25,693 nucleotides of DNA, taken from the NCBI GenBank assembly GCA_041685915.1, contig JAWLEV010000038.1, positions 1 to 25,693 on the forward strand, read 5' to 3'. The position numbers and the translations under genes are program-made. The notes beneath the pieces are model-generated. The model saw only the letters and a list, made by a program, of their open reading frames with translations, did no database searches and was not told where the DNA came from. This DNA is from JAWLEV01 sp041685915. Lineage in GTDB: Bacteria; Chloroflexota; Anaerolineae; UBA1429. Below, piece by piece: positions 14,039-21,514 of the stretch. The stretch's first letter is position 1; the number at the start of each line of letters is the position of its first letter.

Positions 14039-14626
14039 ATGGCAACGAACATCGAAAAGGTAAAAAATCTCCGCGAGATGACGGGCGGGGGCGTGCTGGA
14101 TTGCAAGAGAGCCCTGGATGAGGCGGACGGGGATATAGAAGCGGCGGCAGAGATCCTGCGTCGAGAGGGCTATGCCGCTGCTGAGGAGAAGGCAGGACGC
14201 ACCACGGAAGAGGGCTGCGTCGACGCCTATATACATACGGATAGCAAGCTGGGCTCCCTCATACAGGTTAATTGTGAGACGGATTTTGTCGCTCGCACAG
14301 AAGAGTTTCGGACCCTTTGCCATGACCTGGCCATGCAGATTGCCGCAACCGCACCCCAGTGGATTTCCCGCGAGGATATACCCGATGCTGTGATCCAGGA
14401 ACAGACGGATGAATATCTATCTGAAATCGAGGATGACAAGCCGGAACATGTCGTGGAACGCATCCTGGAGGGCAAGCTCGATAAATTCTGCAAGGAACAA
14501 TGCCTTTTAGAACAACCTTTTATCAGAGATGATGAAAAGACGATCCAGCAGTTGATCACAGAAGCCATCGCTGAGACCGGCGAGAATATTGTGATCAGAC
14601 GATTTGCCCGCTTTAAAATAGAGTAG
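14039..14626 (+). CDS. tsf: Translation elongation factor Ts (short form)
   Basis: Guanine nucleotide exchange factor for EF-Tu. The 195-aa protein has the N-terminal UBA-like region (KVKNLREMTGGGVLDCKRALDEADGDIEAA) and the exchange motif TDFVAR (TDFV at 81-84, the same position as in E. coli). It lacks the second core subdomain and coiled coil of the 283-aa E. coli protein, as in Thermus-type short EF-Ts, which works as a dimer. The start at 14039 is set by homology and by AAAGGA 9 bases upstream; the longer open frame from 13985 reads through the intercistronic hairpin and is rejected. Confidence 0.97.
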   Translation: MATNIEKVKNLREMTGGGVLDCKRALDEADGDIEAAAEILRREGYAAAEEKAGRTTEEGCVDAYIHTDSKLGSLIQVNCETDFVARTEEFRTLCHDLAMQIAATAPQWISREDIPDAVIQEQTDEYLSEIEDDKPEHVVERILEGKLDKFCKEQCLLEQPFIRDDEKTIQQLITEAIAETGENIVIRRFARFKIE

Positions 14627-14675
14627 CGACGCTCTCAGTCATAAAAGAGCCAGCAGCAATTCGGTGGAGGTGTCG

Positions 14676-15389
14676 ATGGCGACTGTAAAATATGATCGTG
14701 TTCTTCTCAAGCTAAGTGGCGATTTCATGGCCGGAAAATCTGGCTTTGGTATCGCCCCCTCCCAGATAGACACGGTGGCCCAGCAGATCAAAAAGGCCCA
14801 GGCACTGGGCAGCGAGGTAGCCATCGTCATCGGCGCGGGCAATATCTGGCGGGGGAGTGCCTCCATCGCCCGCGGCATGGAACGCGCTACGGCCGACTAT
14901 ATGGGGATGCTGGCCACAGTCATCAATGCCATGGCCCTACAGGATTCCCTGGAACGCATGGGCATTGTAACCCGTGCCCAAACAGCCATAGAGATGCGTG
15001 AGGTGGCGGAACCATACATCCGTCGCCGGGCGATTCGCCATCTGCAAAAGGGGCGCATCGTCATTTTCGGCGGCGGAACGGGGAATCCCTATTTTACCAC
15101 CGACACTGCGGCAGCCCTGCGCGCCATGGAGATTGGAGCCGATGTGCTTCTCAAGGCTACCAAGGTCGACGGCATCTACGACCAGGATCCCATGGAGCAT
15201 CCCGAGGCCCGGCGTTTCGAGCATCTTTCCTACATCGAGGCTCTCAATATGGGCACCAAAGTGATGGATAGCACCGCCATCTCTCTTTGTATGGATAATG
15301 GGCTCCCGCTGATGGTCTTCAAGCTGAGCCCTCCAGATAGTCTAGCAAGGGCGATTTCTGGCGAAAAGATAGGTACCATGGTGAGCTAA
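14676..15389 (+). CDS. pyrH: UMP kinase
   Basis: Phosphorylates UMP to UDP with ATP, an essential step for UTP/CTP and hence RNA and nucleotide sugars; hexameric amino-acid-kinase-fold enzyme. The 237-aa protein has KLSGDFMAGKSGFGI near the start, VIGAGNIWRG, the segment FGGGTGNPYFTTDTAAALRA and LLKATKVDGIYDQDP, all typical of bacterial UMP kinase. The ATG at 14676 follows GGAGGTG directly; a GTG at 14664 in the same frame lies before that ribosome site and is less likely. It is 49 bases after tsf. Confidence 0.97.
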   Translation: MATVKYDRVLLKLSGDFMAGKSGFGIAPSQIDTVAQQIKKAQALGSEVAIVIGAGNIWRGSASIARGMERATADYMGMLATVINAMALQDSLERMGIVTRAQTAIEMREVAEPYIRRRAIRHLQKGRIVIFGGGTGNPYFTTDTAAALRAMEIGADVLLKATKVDGIYDQDPMEHPEARRFEHLSYIEALNMGTKVMDSTAISLCMDNGLPLMVFKLSPPDSLARAISGEKIGTMVS

Positions 15390-15419
15390 AGCACCCATCC
15401 TAACGAGCAGAGGTCGATC

Positions 15420-15575
15420 ATGACATCCCAGTTCCAGAAACGGTCGAGAGGAATGGGATCCATTGTAACGAGACCCTCAATCATAGTAGTGATGGACATT
15501 TCTTTTTCCTATCCCTTTTCAGAACAGCCAAAATTCATACTAGAGCACATGAGAGGTGGATGTTCAAATGGATGA
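15420..15575 (+). CDS. Small open frame overlapping the frr start (hypothetical)
   Basis: In the otherwise empty 178-base gap between pyrH and frr, ATG 15420 follows AGAGGT at a normal distance and opens a frame of 51 codons. It ends at TGA 15573-15575, 8 bases inside frr, and contains SIIVVMDISFSYPF near the middle. No family is recognised and no stop interrupts it. It could be a coupled leader for frr or a chance frame; without homologues I favour neither. Confidence 0.3.
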   Translation: MTSQFQKRSRGMGSIVTRPSIIVVMDISFSYPFSEQPKFILEHMRGGCSNG

Positions 15576-16122
15576 TATCTTTCGTGACATCGAACAGCGT
15601 ATGAAAAAAGCCATTTCAACGCTGCGCTCCAACCTGCTTAGCATCCGTACGGGTCGTGCGTCTCCCGCTCTGATAGAGGATATCCCCGTCGAGGTCTACG
15701 ATAGCACCATGCCCCTCAATCAGGTGGCGACGATCTCTGTGCCCGAACCAAGACTCTTGATGGTGAGACCATGGGATGCCAACACGCTCCCCGCGATCGA
15801 GAGGGCCATCCTCAAGTCCGACGTGGGATTGACCCCGAACAACGACGGGACCGTCATTCGCCTGACCATCCCCTCCCTGACAGATGAGCGACGACGCGAA
15901 CTGTCGAGGATGGTAGGGGAACGCGTCGAGGAGACGCGGGTAGCCATACGAAATCTGCGGCGCGAAGCCCTGAGAAAGCTGGAAAGCCAAGAGAAAAAAG
16001 GCGAGATATCGGAGGACGCGTTCTACAGGACGAAGGAGCGTCTGCAGGAACTGACGGACAAGTACACCGAGCAAGCGGATCAGCTGGGCGAGAAAAAACA
16101 ATCCGAGATCATGGAAGTTTGA
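15568..16122 (+). CDS. frr: Ribosome recycling factor
   Basis: Splits post-termination 70S ribosomes together with EF-G. The 184-aa length equals the family norm (185 in E. coli). Motifs: LRTG-type segment SNLLSIRTGRASPALIEDI, YDSTMPLNQVATISVPEPR, DVGLTPNNDGTVIRLTIPSLTDERR and the C-terminal helix with GEISEDAFYRTKERLQ. ATG 15568 has GAGGTGGA 7 bases upstream. A GTG at 15556 in the same frame lies inside that ribosome site and is rejected. Its stop overlaps the uppS start by one base. Confidence 0.97.
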   Translation: MDDIFRDIEQRMKKAISTLRSNLLSIRTGRASPALIEDIPVEVYDSTMPLNQVATISVPEPRLLMVRPWDANTLPAIERAILKSDVGLTPNNDGTVIRLTIPSLTDERRRELSRMVGERVEETRVAIRNLRREALRKLESQEKKGEISEDAFYRTKERLQELTDKYTEQADQLGEKKQSEIMEV

Positions 16123-16856
16123 TGAACGACGTGGAGGACAAGACGCCGGTTCCATTGAAAAGAGTGCCCCAACACGTGGGCATCATCATGGATGGTAATG
16201 GGCGTTGGGCCCAGACACGAGGTCTGCCCCGGACTGCTGGACACCGGGCCGGCACAGAGAATCTACGGGAGATATTCCGTGCTGCCGTGGATTTTGATGT
16301 GGAGATATTGACTCTCTATGCCTTCTCCACCGAGAATTGGAACCGTCCGCCCGCCGAAGTCCGTGCCCTCATGCGCGTGTTGAAACGTGTGATCGACAAC
16401 CAACTCGATGAACTCATCGAAAGTGGCGTGAGGATCTGCCATGTGGGGCTTTTAGATGGCCTCGCGCCTATCGTCAGAAAAAAGATCCAACATGCCGAAG
16501 AGAGTAGCAGGGAAAATAATCGCCTGATCGTCAATGTGGCCTTTAATTATGGGGGGCGCGCAGAAATCGTGGAGGCGGTAAAGGGTATAATCGCCGACGG
16601 GCTCTCTACAGACGAGGTAGACGAGGAACGCTTTAGCGAATATCTATTCACGGCAGGTTTGCCGGATCCCGATCTGATCATCCGTACCGGTGGAGACATG
16701 CGCCTTAGCAACTTTTTGATCTGGCAAGCGGCGTACGCGGAGCTCTATTTTACCCCCACCCTCTGGCCAGAGTTTCATCGTCAGGATTTGCGAGAGGCTC
16801 TCGTCTCCTATCAACAGCGTGACCGAAGATTTGGAGGACTGGACTCGGACGCTTAA
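16122..16856 (+). CDS. uppS: Polyprenyl diphosphate synthase, UppS family (cis-prenyltransferase)
   Basis: Condenses isopentenyl diphosphate onto farnesyl diphosphate to give the C55 lipid carrier for peptidoglycan and other polymers. The 244-aa protein has MDGNGRWA with catalytic D24, GHRAGTENLR, LYAFSTENWNRP, NYGGRAEIV, and RTGGDMRLSNFLIWQAAYAELYFTP split across the C-terminal active site (RTGG at 188-191, E207). E. coli E198 corresponds to D192 here, a conservative change; E213 corresponds to E207 and is kept. ATG 16122 overlaps the frr TGA (TGATG), so translation is probably coupled. The TTG at 16119 is a less likely start. Confidence 0.95.
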   Translation: MNDVEDKTPVPLKRVPQHVGIIMDGNGRWAQTRGLPRTAGHRAGTENLREIFRAAVDFDVEILTLYAFSTENWNRPPAEVRALMRVLKRVIDNQLDELIESGVRICHVGLLDGLAPIVRKKIQHAEESSRENNRLIVNVAFNYGGRAEIVEAVKGIIADGLSTDEVDEERFSEYLFTAGLPDPDLIIRTGGDMRLSNFLIWQAAYAELYFTPTLWPEFHRQDLREALVSYQQRDRRFGGLDSDA

Positions 16857-16890
16857 AAGACTCGAGACGTACGATTATGTGAGGTGCGTT

Positions 16891-17688
16891 GTGCTGCGGG
16901 ACCGTCTGCTGAGCGTCTTGGTGCTCTTGCCCATTGTCGTCATATCAGTTTATCTCGGCGGGCCGTTCCTGCTTGCCATAGTACTGATAGGTAGTCTCTG
17001 TGCAGGGGGCGAATATGTGAGGATGACCTCTGGCAAGGGACTACTGGCACCATACTTTTTCATCTCCCTGCTCATCGTGTCGTTCGTGCTGGATGCTCAG
17101 TGGCCAGATAGGGATCTGATATACTGGGCCTCAACCTTTATCCCCCTTGCAGCCCTCACCTTTGAGGTATTCCGAGGTAATGCTCCCGATTCTTTACAAA
17201 ACTGGGCCTTTGTTATCTCGGGCGGCATCTATATCGGACTTTTGAGCTACGCGATCAGACTACGCGCCCTGGACAAGGGCTTTTTCTGGCTCCTGTTAGC
17301 TCTGGGAGGCACCTGGATCTGTGATAGTGCCGCCTATTGTGTGGGCAGTATTTGGGGCAAGCACAGCCTCTGCCCCAAGATCAGTCCTCACAAAACATGG
17401 GAGGGTGTAACCGGAGCGACAGTAATGGGCTTGGTCGCCGTTGTAACGGCGAGTTACCTGCTGCTCGACCTACCTTTGCCTTGGGGATCCTTGTTAGGAT
17501 TTCTGATCGTCATGGGAGCAACGCTCGGCGACCTTGCAGAATCGGTTATCAAACGTCAAATGAAGATGAAGGATTCTGGAAAACTTATTCCCGGACACGG
17601 TGGGATGCTGGATCGCATCGACAATTTGCTCTTTGTCATCCCCGTCGTCTATTATTTCGTCATACTTATTCGCCATATGGGACTATAA
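16891..17688 (+). CDS. cdsA: Phosphatidate cytidylyltransferase (CDP-diglyceride synthase)
   Basis: Membrane enzyme that makes CDP-diacylglycerol from phosphatidate and CTP, the branch point of phospholipid synthesis. The 265-aa protein has about 7-8 hydrophobic segments and a complete CdsA signature at about 218-244 (SVIKR...KDSGKLIPGHGGMLDRID). GTG 16891 has GAGGTG 4 bases upstream and starts MLRDRLLSVLVLLPIVV, typical of CdsA. The frame is open back to 16819 inside uppS, but that part is hydrophilic and unlike the family. It is 34 bases after uppS, in the usual uppS-cdsA order. The following genes are not the dxr and rseP often seen next. Confidence 0.95.
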   Translation: MLRDRLLSVLVLLPIVVISVYLGGPFLLAIVLIGSLCAGGEYVRMTSGKGLLAPYFFISLLIVSFVLDAQWPDRDLIYWASTFIPLAALTFEVFRGNAPDSLQNWAFVISGGIYIGLLSYAIRLRALDKGFFWLLLALGGTWICDSAAYCVGSIWGKHSLCPKISPHKTWEGVTGATVMGLVAVVTASYLLLDLPLPWGSLLGFLIVMGATLGDLAESVIKRQMKMKDSGKLIPGHGGMLDRIDNLLFVIPVVYYFVILIRHMGL

Positions 17689-17715
17689 GATGTTAAGCGG
17701 AGTTATGACACGCGT

Positions 17716-19647
17716 ATGAGTCCTACAACTATCGCTTCCATCCTAAGATTCGGTAATCTCATACTTTCATCGGCCAACATCATCATCGGGTTCTCTCTTT
17801 TCGCCTACATCCTCACCCACAATTCTCGCAGTGCGGTCGCGCGGGCCTTTTGTGCCCTCATGGCTTTTGTCAGCCTAGTGTACGTCGTCGACGTGAACGT
17901 CGCCAACGTCAATACGGCGAGGTCAGCGGAGAATTGGCTGCGCTTTCAGTGGGTGGGCATCGCCTTTGTCCCTGCAGCCTATCTGCACTTTTCTGATGCT
18001 CTCCTGCGCACCACGGGCTCCCTATCGCGATGGCGACGCATCGGTACCCTGGTCGGATACCTTTTGGGCGCGGTTTCCCTGGTCCTCGTCCTCTTTACAG
18101 ATATGATCGTCATGGGAGTCGCCAAGATGGACCATATATACCATCTGCTCGCAGGGCCGTTCTTCTGGCTATTCGCCATCGTGTACATCATGATGGCCCT
18201 GAATGGATGGCTCAACATCAGGATGGCACGCAATCGCTGCCTGACCTCCACCTCTCGGCGACGCATGTCCTATCTCATGTTGGCCTTTGCCGCACCGACG
18301 GTAAGCGCCTTCCCCTATCTGCTCATTCCCGCCACGGGACAGCACTTTTCCATCAATTTCATCCATCTACTGACCCTGGTAGGGAATCTGGGCATCGCCT
18401 TGATGACTGTCGTCATCGGTTACATTGTGGCCTATCAGGGAGTGTTACTCCCCGACCGTGTGATCAAGCACAACATGATGCACTTTCTCCTGCGCGGCCC
18501 CCTGGTGGCAATCATGGTCGTCGTTATCATGTTAACCATCCCACGCGTGGAGCATATCTGGGGACTCCCCCGCGATACCATGCTGATCATAACCGTCGCC
18601 GGCAGCGTAGTCGTGCTACAGTTGCTGGTAAATGTGGCCAAGCCAGCCATCGACCTTTTGCTCTATCGTAAAGATCGTAAAGAGGTGGCGTGGATTCAGA
18701 CCCTAGACGAGCGTCTCTTTACCACCACCGATCTGGAGCAGCTGTTGGAGAATACACTGATCGCCTTGGCGGACCTGCTTCGCGTGCCCTCCGGGTTCGT
18801 GGTGACCATGGAGGGTTCTACTGCCTCCGTCCGGGTCTTTTGCGGTCCCAGGGCGGAGGCCAGGAGCTTTTTATCCAAGAGTTCTCTACCCCAACTCATG
18901 GATCTCCTCTCCAAGAGCCGACAAGAAGAGGGAACCATTACCAATGACGATTTCGTCGCCGCGGATGGATACTGGCTATTGCCGCTGCGCAGCCCCAGCG
19001 AACATACCACGTTGGGCATTCTGGGATTCCGGGCCGCAGTCAGCAAAACCTCCTTCTCCACCCAAGATCTGGAGGCGGCCCACAATCTGGTACAGCGCGC
19101 CGAACTGGCCCTGGAGGATATGCACCTGCAGCAACGGATATTCGCCGTACTGCAGGGAATGCGAAGCGAATTGGATCAGCTCCAGGAGTGGCGCTCCAGC
19201 CCCCTCTATGTGGGAGAGGATACGCTACAGTACTTTGAGATGAACCCCATCCATTCCAACTCTTTTACAGAGATCGTCAAGGATGCCCTGGGCGATCTCT
19301 GGGGCGGGCCGAAACTAAGCCAGAGCCCCCTGCTGCGTATGCAGCTGGTGCGCGAGCGCCTTAGCGACCACGACGGCGTACCTGCCAAAGCGGTGCGTGC
19401 CGTCCTCAAGGAGGCCATAGAGAAGCTCAGACCAGAGGGTAAGCGCAGCATGACCGCCACAGAATGGACGATCTATAATATCCTCGATCTCAAGTTCATC
19501 CAGGGCAAGCGCATCCGCGACATCGCACAACAGTTGGCCATGAGCGAGTCAGATTTTTACCGCAAGCAGCGGGTGGCCATCGCTCAGGTGGCCGACATCT
19601 TGGTGCGCATGGAGCACGGGGAAAAAGAAGGAGCCAAAGGGGAATAG
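17716..19647 (+). CDS. 7TM-type membrane sensor with GAF-like and C-terminal helix-turn-helix domains
   Basis: Protein of 643 aa. Residues 1-305 hold about nine hydrophobic helices resembling the 'histidine kinase N-terminal 7TM' region. Residues 330-470 (TTTDLEQLLENTLIALADLL ... LGILGFRA ... FSTQDLEAAHNLVQRAELALE) read as a GAF domain. No H-box, N-box or G-box of a kinase is present. Residues 577-632 (EWTIYNILDLKFIQGKRIRD, then IAQQLAMSESDFYRKQRVAI) resemble a sigma-region-4 or LuxR-like helix-turn-helix, suggesting a membrane-bound one-component regulator. The ribosome site before ATG 17716 is weak. A 4-codon frame (ATG 17705, TGA 17717-17719) with GGAG upstream overlaps the start and may couple translation. 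It begins 28 bases after cdsA. The ligand is unknown. Confidence 0.8.
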   Translation: MSPTTIASILRFGNLILSSANIIIGFSLFAYILTHNSRSAVARAFCALMAFVSLVYVVDVNVANVNTARSAENWLRFQWVGIAFVPAAYLHFSDALLRTTGSLSRWRRIGTLVGYLLGAVSLVLVLFTDMIVMGVAKMDHIYHLLAGPFFWLFAIVYIMMALNGWLNIRMARNRCLTSTSRRRMSYLMLAFAAPTVSAFPYLLIPATGQHFSINFIHLLTLVGNLGIALMTVVIGYIVAYQGVLLPDRVIKHNMMHFLLRGPLVAIMVVVIMLTIPRVEHIWGLPRDTMLIITVAGSVVVLQLLVNVAKPAIDLLLYRKDRKEVAWIQTLDERLFTTTDLEQLLENTLIALADLLRVPSGFVVTMEGSTASVRVFCGPRAEARSFLSKSSLPQLMDLLSKSRQEEGTITNDDFVAADGYWLLPLRSPSEHTTLGILGFRAAVSKTSFSTQDLEAAHNLVQRAELALEDMHLQQRIFAVLQGMRSELDQLQEWRSSPLYVGEDTLQYFEMNPIHSNSFTEIVKDALGDLWGGPKLSQSPLLRMQLVRERLSDHDGVPAKAVRAVLKEAIEKLRPEGKRSMTATEWTIYNILDLKFIQGKRIRDIAQQLAMSESDFYRKQRVAIAQVADILVRMEHGEKEGAKGE

Positions 19648-19651
19648 AACG

Positions 19652-20374
19652 TCATCTGCGATCTTCCCACGCTGAAAGCGCCTGGGGAAGATCACATACG
19701 CGTTCCAGGACGATATCCGCCTCGGCGACTCCATCGCGATGCGCGGAACTCTCCAACACCAGGGCCGTATGCATGCCCACCTTCTTTGCTCCCCTGAGAT
19801 CCGCTTCCGGCCGGTCTCCCACGTGGAGTGCGGAATCCGCCCTCGCTCCCAAAGCCCGCAGGGTGCCCATGAAAGCGTAGGAACACCCTTTGCTAACTCC
19901 GATCTCATCAGAAAAGGTCAACCAGTCAAAGGCCTTGAGTAACTCCCTCTCCCGCAAAAGGCGGCGCAGGACGCGGCCCGGCGTCACGCCGGTATCGGAG
20001 ATCAGGCCTATTAGCAAGCCCGCGTCCCGAAGACGATACAGCGTGTCAGAAACATTTTCAAACAACGGCGGCGGATCCTCCAGTGCGGCCTCTTCCCAGC
20101 CCTGCAGCACTGCCTGATAGGCGGGTGGAGATAACGTCGCACCCAACAGATCCAGGGTCATACTCAGGACCGTCGTCCCACGCATCCCAAATCCCATCTC
20201 CATAGCATGAGAAAAACGGCACCCACTCTCGTCATAGGCCTCCCCCACACGCCTGGACGTGTACCGAGGGAGATAGCGAGCCAACATCTCACAGCGCTGG
20301 GACCTCAGGCTGTAACGCCCGTCAAACAGCGTTCCCCAGAGATCGAACGTCACCGCCGCTATGCTTTTACGCAC
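19652..20374 (-). CDS. HAD-superfamily hydrolase
   Basis: Phosphatase or dehalogenase-type hydrolase of 240 aa with a Rossmann-like HAD core and a helical cap. Motif I is FDLWGTLFD with nucleophile D11; the usual second Asp is W13, as in a DxWGT subgroup, so classic phosphatase acid-base catalysis may differ. Motif II is SDTG, motif III the Lys of GVSKG, motif IV HVGDRPEADLRGA. GTG 20374 has GGGAGGG directly upstream and the conserved motif starts 9 residues later; the longer open frame to 20581 overlaps the neighbouring gene and is rejected. Its stop is 4 bases from the stop of the convergent 7TM gene. It follows the isomerase gene after a strong hairpin and may be transcribed with it. Substrate unknown. 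Confidence 0.9.
   Translation of the reverse strand: MRKSIAAVTFDLWGTLFDGRYSLRSQRCEMLARYLPRYTSRRVGEAYDESGCRFSHAMEMGFGMRGTTVLSMTLDLLGATLSPPAYQAVLQGWEEAALEDPPPLFENVSDTLYRLRDAGLLIGLISDTGVTPGRVLRRLLRERELLKAFDWLTFSDEIGVSKGCSYAFMGTLRALGARADSALHVGDRPEADLRGAKKVGMHTALVLESSAHRDGVAEADIVLERVCDLPQALSAWEDRR
19660..19693. terminator. Stem-loop at the 7TM/HAD convergent junction
   Basis: GATCTTCCC (19660-19668) pairs exactly with GGGAAGATC (19685-19693). Inside the loop CGCT (19670-19673) pairs with AGCG (19677-19680), giving a two-tier hairpin. It sits in the last codons of the HAD gene, 12 bases beyond the 7TM stop. There is no U-tract on either strand. A bidirectional terminator or mRNA-end structure is inferred from position. 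Confidence 0.5.
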
Positions 20375-20402
20375 AATCCCTCCCTCGCTCCCATTACACC
20401 GA

Positions 20403-20446
20403 CCGCCCCATTCCCAATCCACCTGCGTGAGCGGGGAATGGGGCGG
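20403..20446. terminator. 13-base-pair GC-rich stem-loop between isomerase and HAD genes
   Basis: CCGCCCCATTCCC (20403-20415) and GGGAATGGGGCGG (20434-20446) are exact complements around an 18-base loop, 20 bases past the stop of the minus-strand isomerase gene and 29 bases before the HAD start. No U-tract follows on the minus strand. It may be a terminator, an attenuator lowering HAD expression, or a processing site. Confidence 0.5.
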
Positions 20447-20466
20447 CCAAAGGGCACCCGCTTTTC

Positions 20467-21465
20467 CTAATCGCCAAAAGCCGCGTCGAAAGCCACGCCC
20501 GAGGGCGGGAAATCGACCTGACGGACAAACTCGGCGGCCTCTTGGGCGCCGAACTCGCGATCCATGCCGGGGTCCTCCCACTCTACAGAGAGGGGACCGG
20601 TATAATCGATGCGATTCAAAACGCGGATGACCTCCTCAAAGTTCACGTCTCCATGTCCCAGGGAACGGAAATCCCACCCCCGATGAGCCTGGCCGAACCC
20701 CAGGTGAGAGCCGAGAATCCCCGAGTAGCCGTCCAAAGTAACGGCAGCATCCTTCATGTGCACATGGTAGATACGATCTGAGAATTCCTCAATAAAGCGA
20801 GTGGGATCGACCCCCTGCCAGAGGAGGTGGCTGGGATCAAAGTTAAAGCCAAAGGCCGTGCGATAGTCAAGGGCTTCCAGGGCCCGCTTGGCGGTTACGA
20901 TATCGTAGGCGATCTCTGTGGGATGCACCTCCAGGGCGAAACGCACCCCCACCTCGCTAAAGGTATCCAGGATGGGATTCCACCGCGAGGCGAAATCCTC
21001 AAAACCGGCCTCAATCATCTCGGGGGGCGTGGGCGGGAAAGAGTAAAGGTACTTCCATATGCCGGAGCCCGTGAACCCGTTGACCACCTGCACGCCAAAC
21101 TCGGCCGCGGCCCGGGCCGTATCCCGCACCTCCTGAGCGGCACGCTGGCGTACCCCCTCGGGATCGCCATCGCCCCAGATGCGCTCCGGCAGTGTGGCCT
21201 TGTGGCGCTCGTCGATGGGATCGTCACACACACACTGCCCGACGAGGTGCGTGCTCAAGGCATAGCACTCCAGGTCATGCTCGTGCAACAGGTCCCAACG
21301 TCCCAGGATATATCCATCCTCTGCCAGGGCTCGATCGACCTCAAAGTGGTCGCCCCAACATGCCAGTTCCAACCCATCATATCCCCAACCCTTGGCCTTT
21401 TCCGCCAGAACCTCCAGGGGCATATCAGCCCATTGTCCCGTAAACAGCGTAACCGGTCTCGGCAT
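20467..21465 (-). CDS. Sugar phosphate isomerase/epimerase-like TIM-barrel protein (COG1082)
   Basis: Xylose-isomerase-like (AP endonuclease 2 superfamily) barrel of 332 aa, normally a metal-dependent isomerase, epimerase or dehydratase of sugars or inositols. Probable metal ligands: E179 (ALEVHPTE), D210 (FNFDPSH), H236 (YHVHMKD) and E295 (VEWEDPG). The stretch HLGFGQAHRGWDFRSLGHGD is typical of the subgroup found beside Gfo/Idh/MocA genes. ATG 21465 follows AGAAAGGAGC. It lies 49 bases downstream of the dehydrogenase gene in the same orientation, so the pair probably acts in one sugar or polyol pathway. The actual substrate cannot be read. Confidence 0.92.
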   Translation of the reverse strand: MPRPVTLFTGQWADMPLEVLAEKAKGWGYDGLELACWGDHFEVDRALAEDGYILGRWDLLHEHDLECYALSTHLVGQCVCDDPIDERHKATLPERIWGDGDPEGVRQRAAQEVRDTARAAAEFGVQVVNGFTGSGIWKYLYSFPPTPPEMIEAGFEDFASRWNPILDTFSEVGVRFALEVHPTEIAYDIVTAKRALEALDYRTAFGFNFDPSHLLWQGVDPTRFIEEFSDRIYHVHMKDAAVTLDGYSGILGSHLGFGQAHRGWDFRSLGHGDVNFEEVIRVLNRIDYTGPLSVEWEDPGMDREFGAQEAAEFVRQVDFPPSGVAFDAAFGD

Positions 21466-21514
21466 CTTGTGCTCCTTTCTCTTGTTTGATCTTCCAACAC
21501 ATCATCAATCGACG

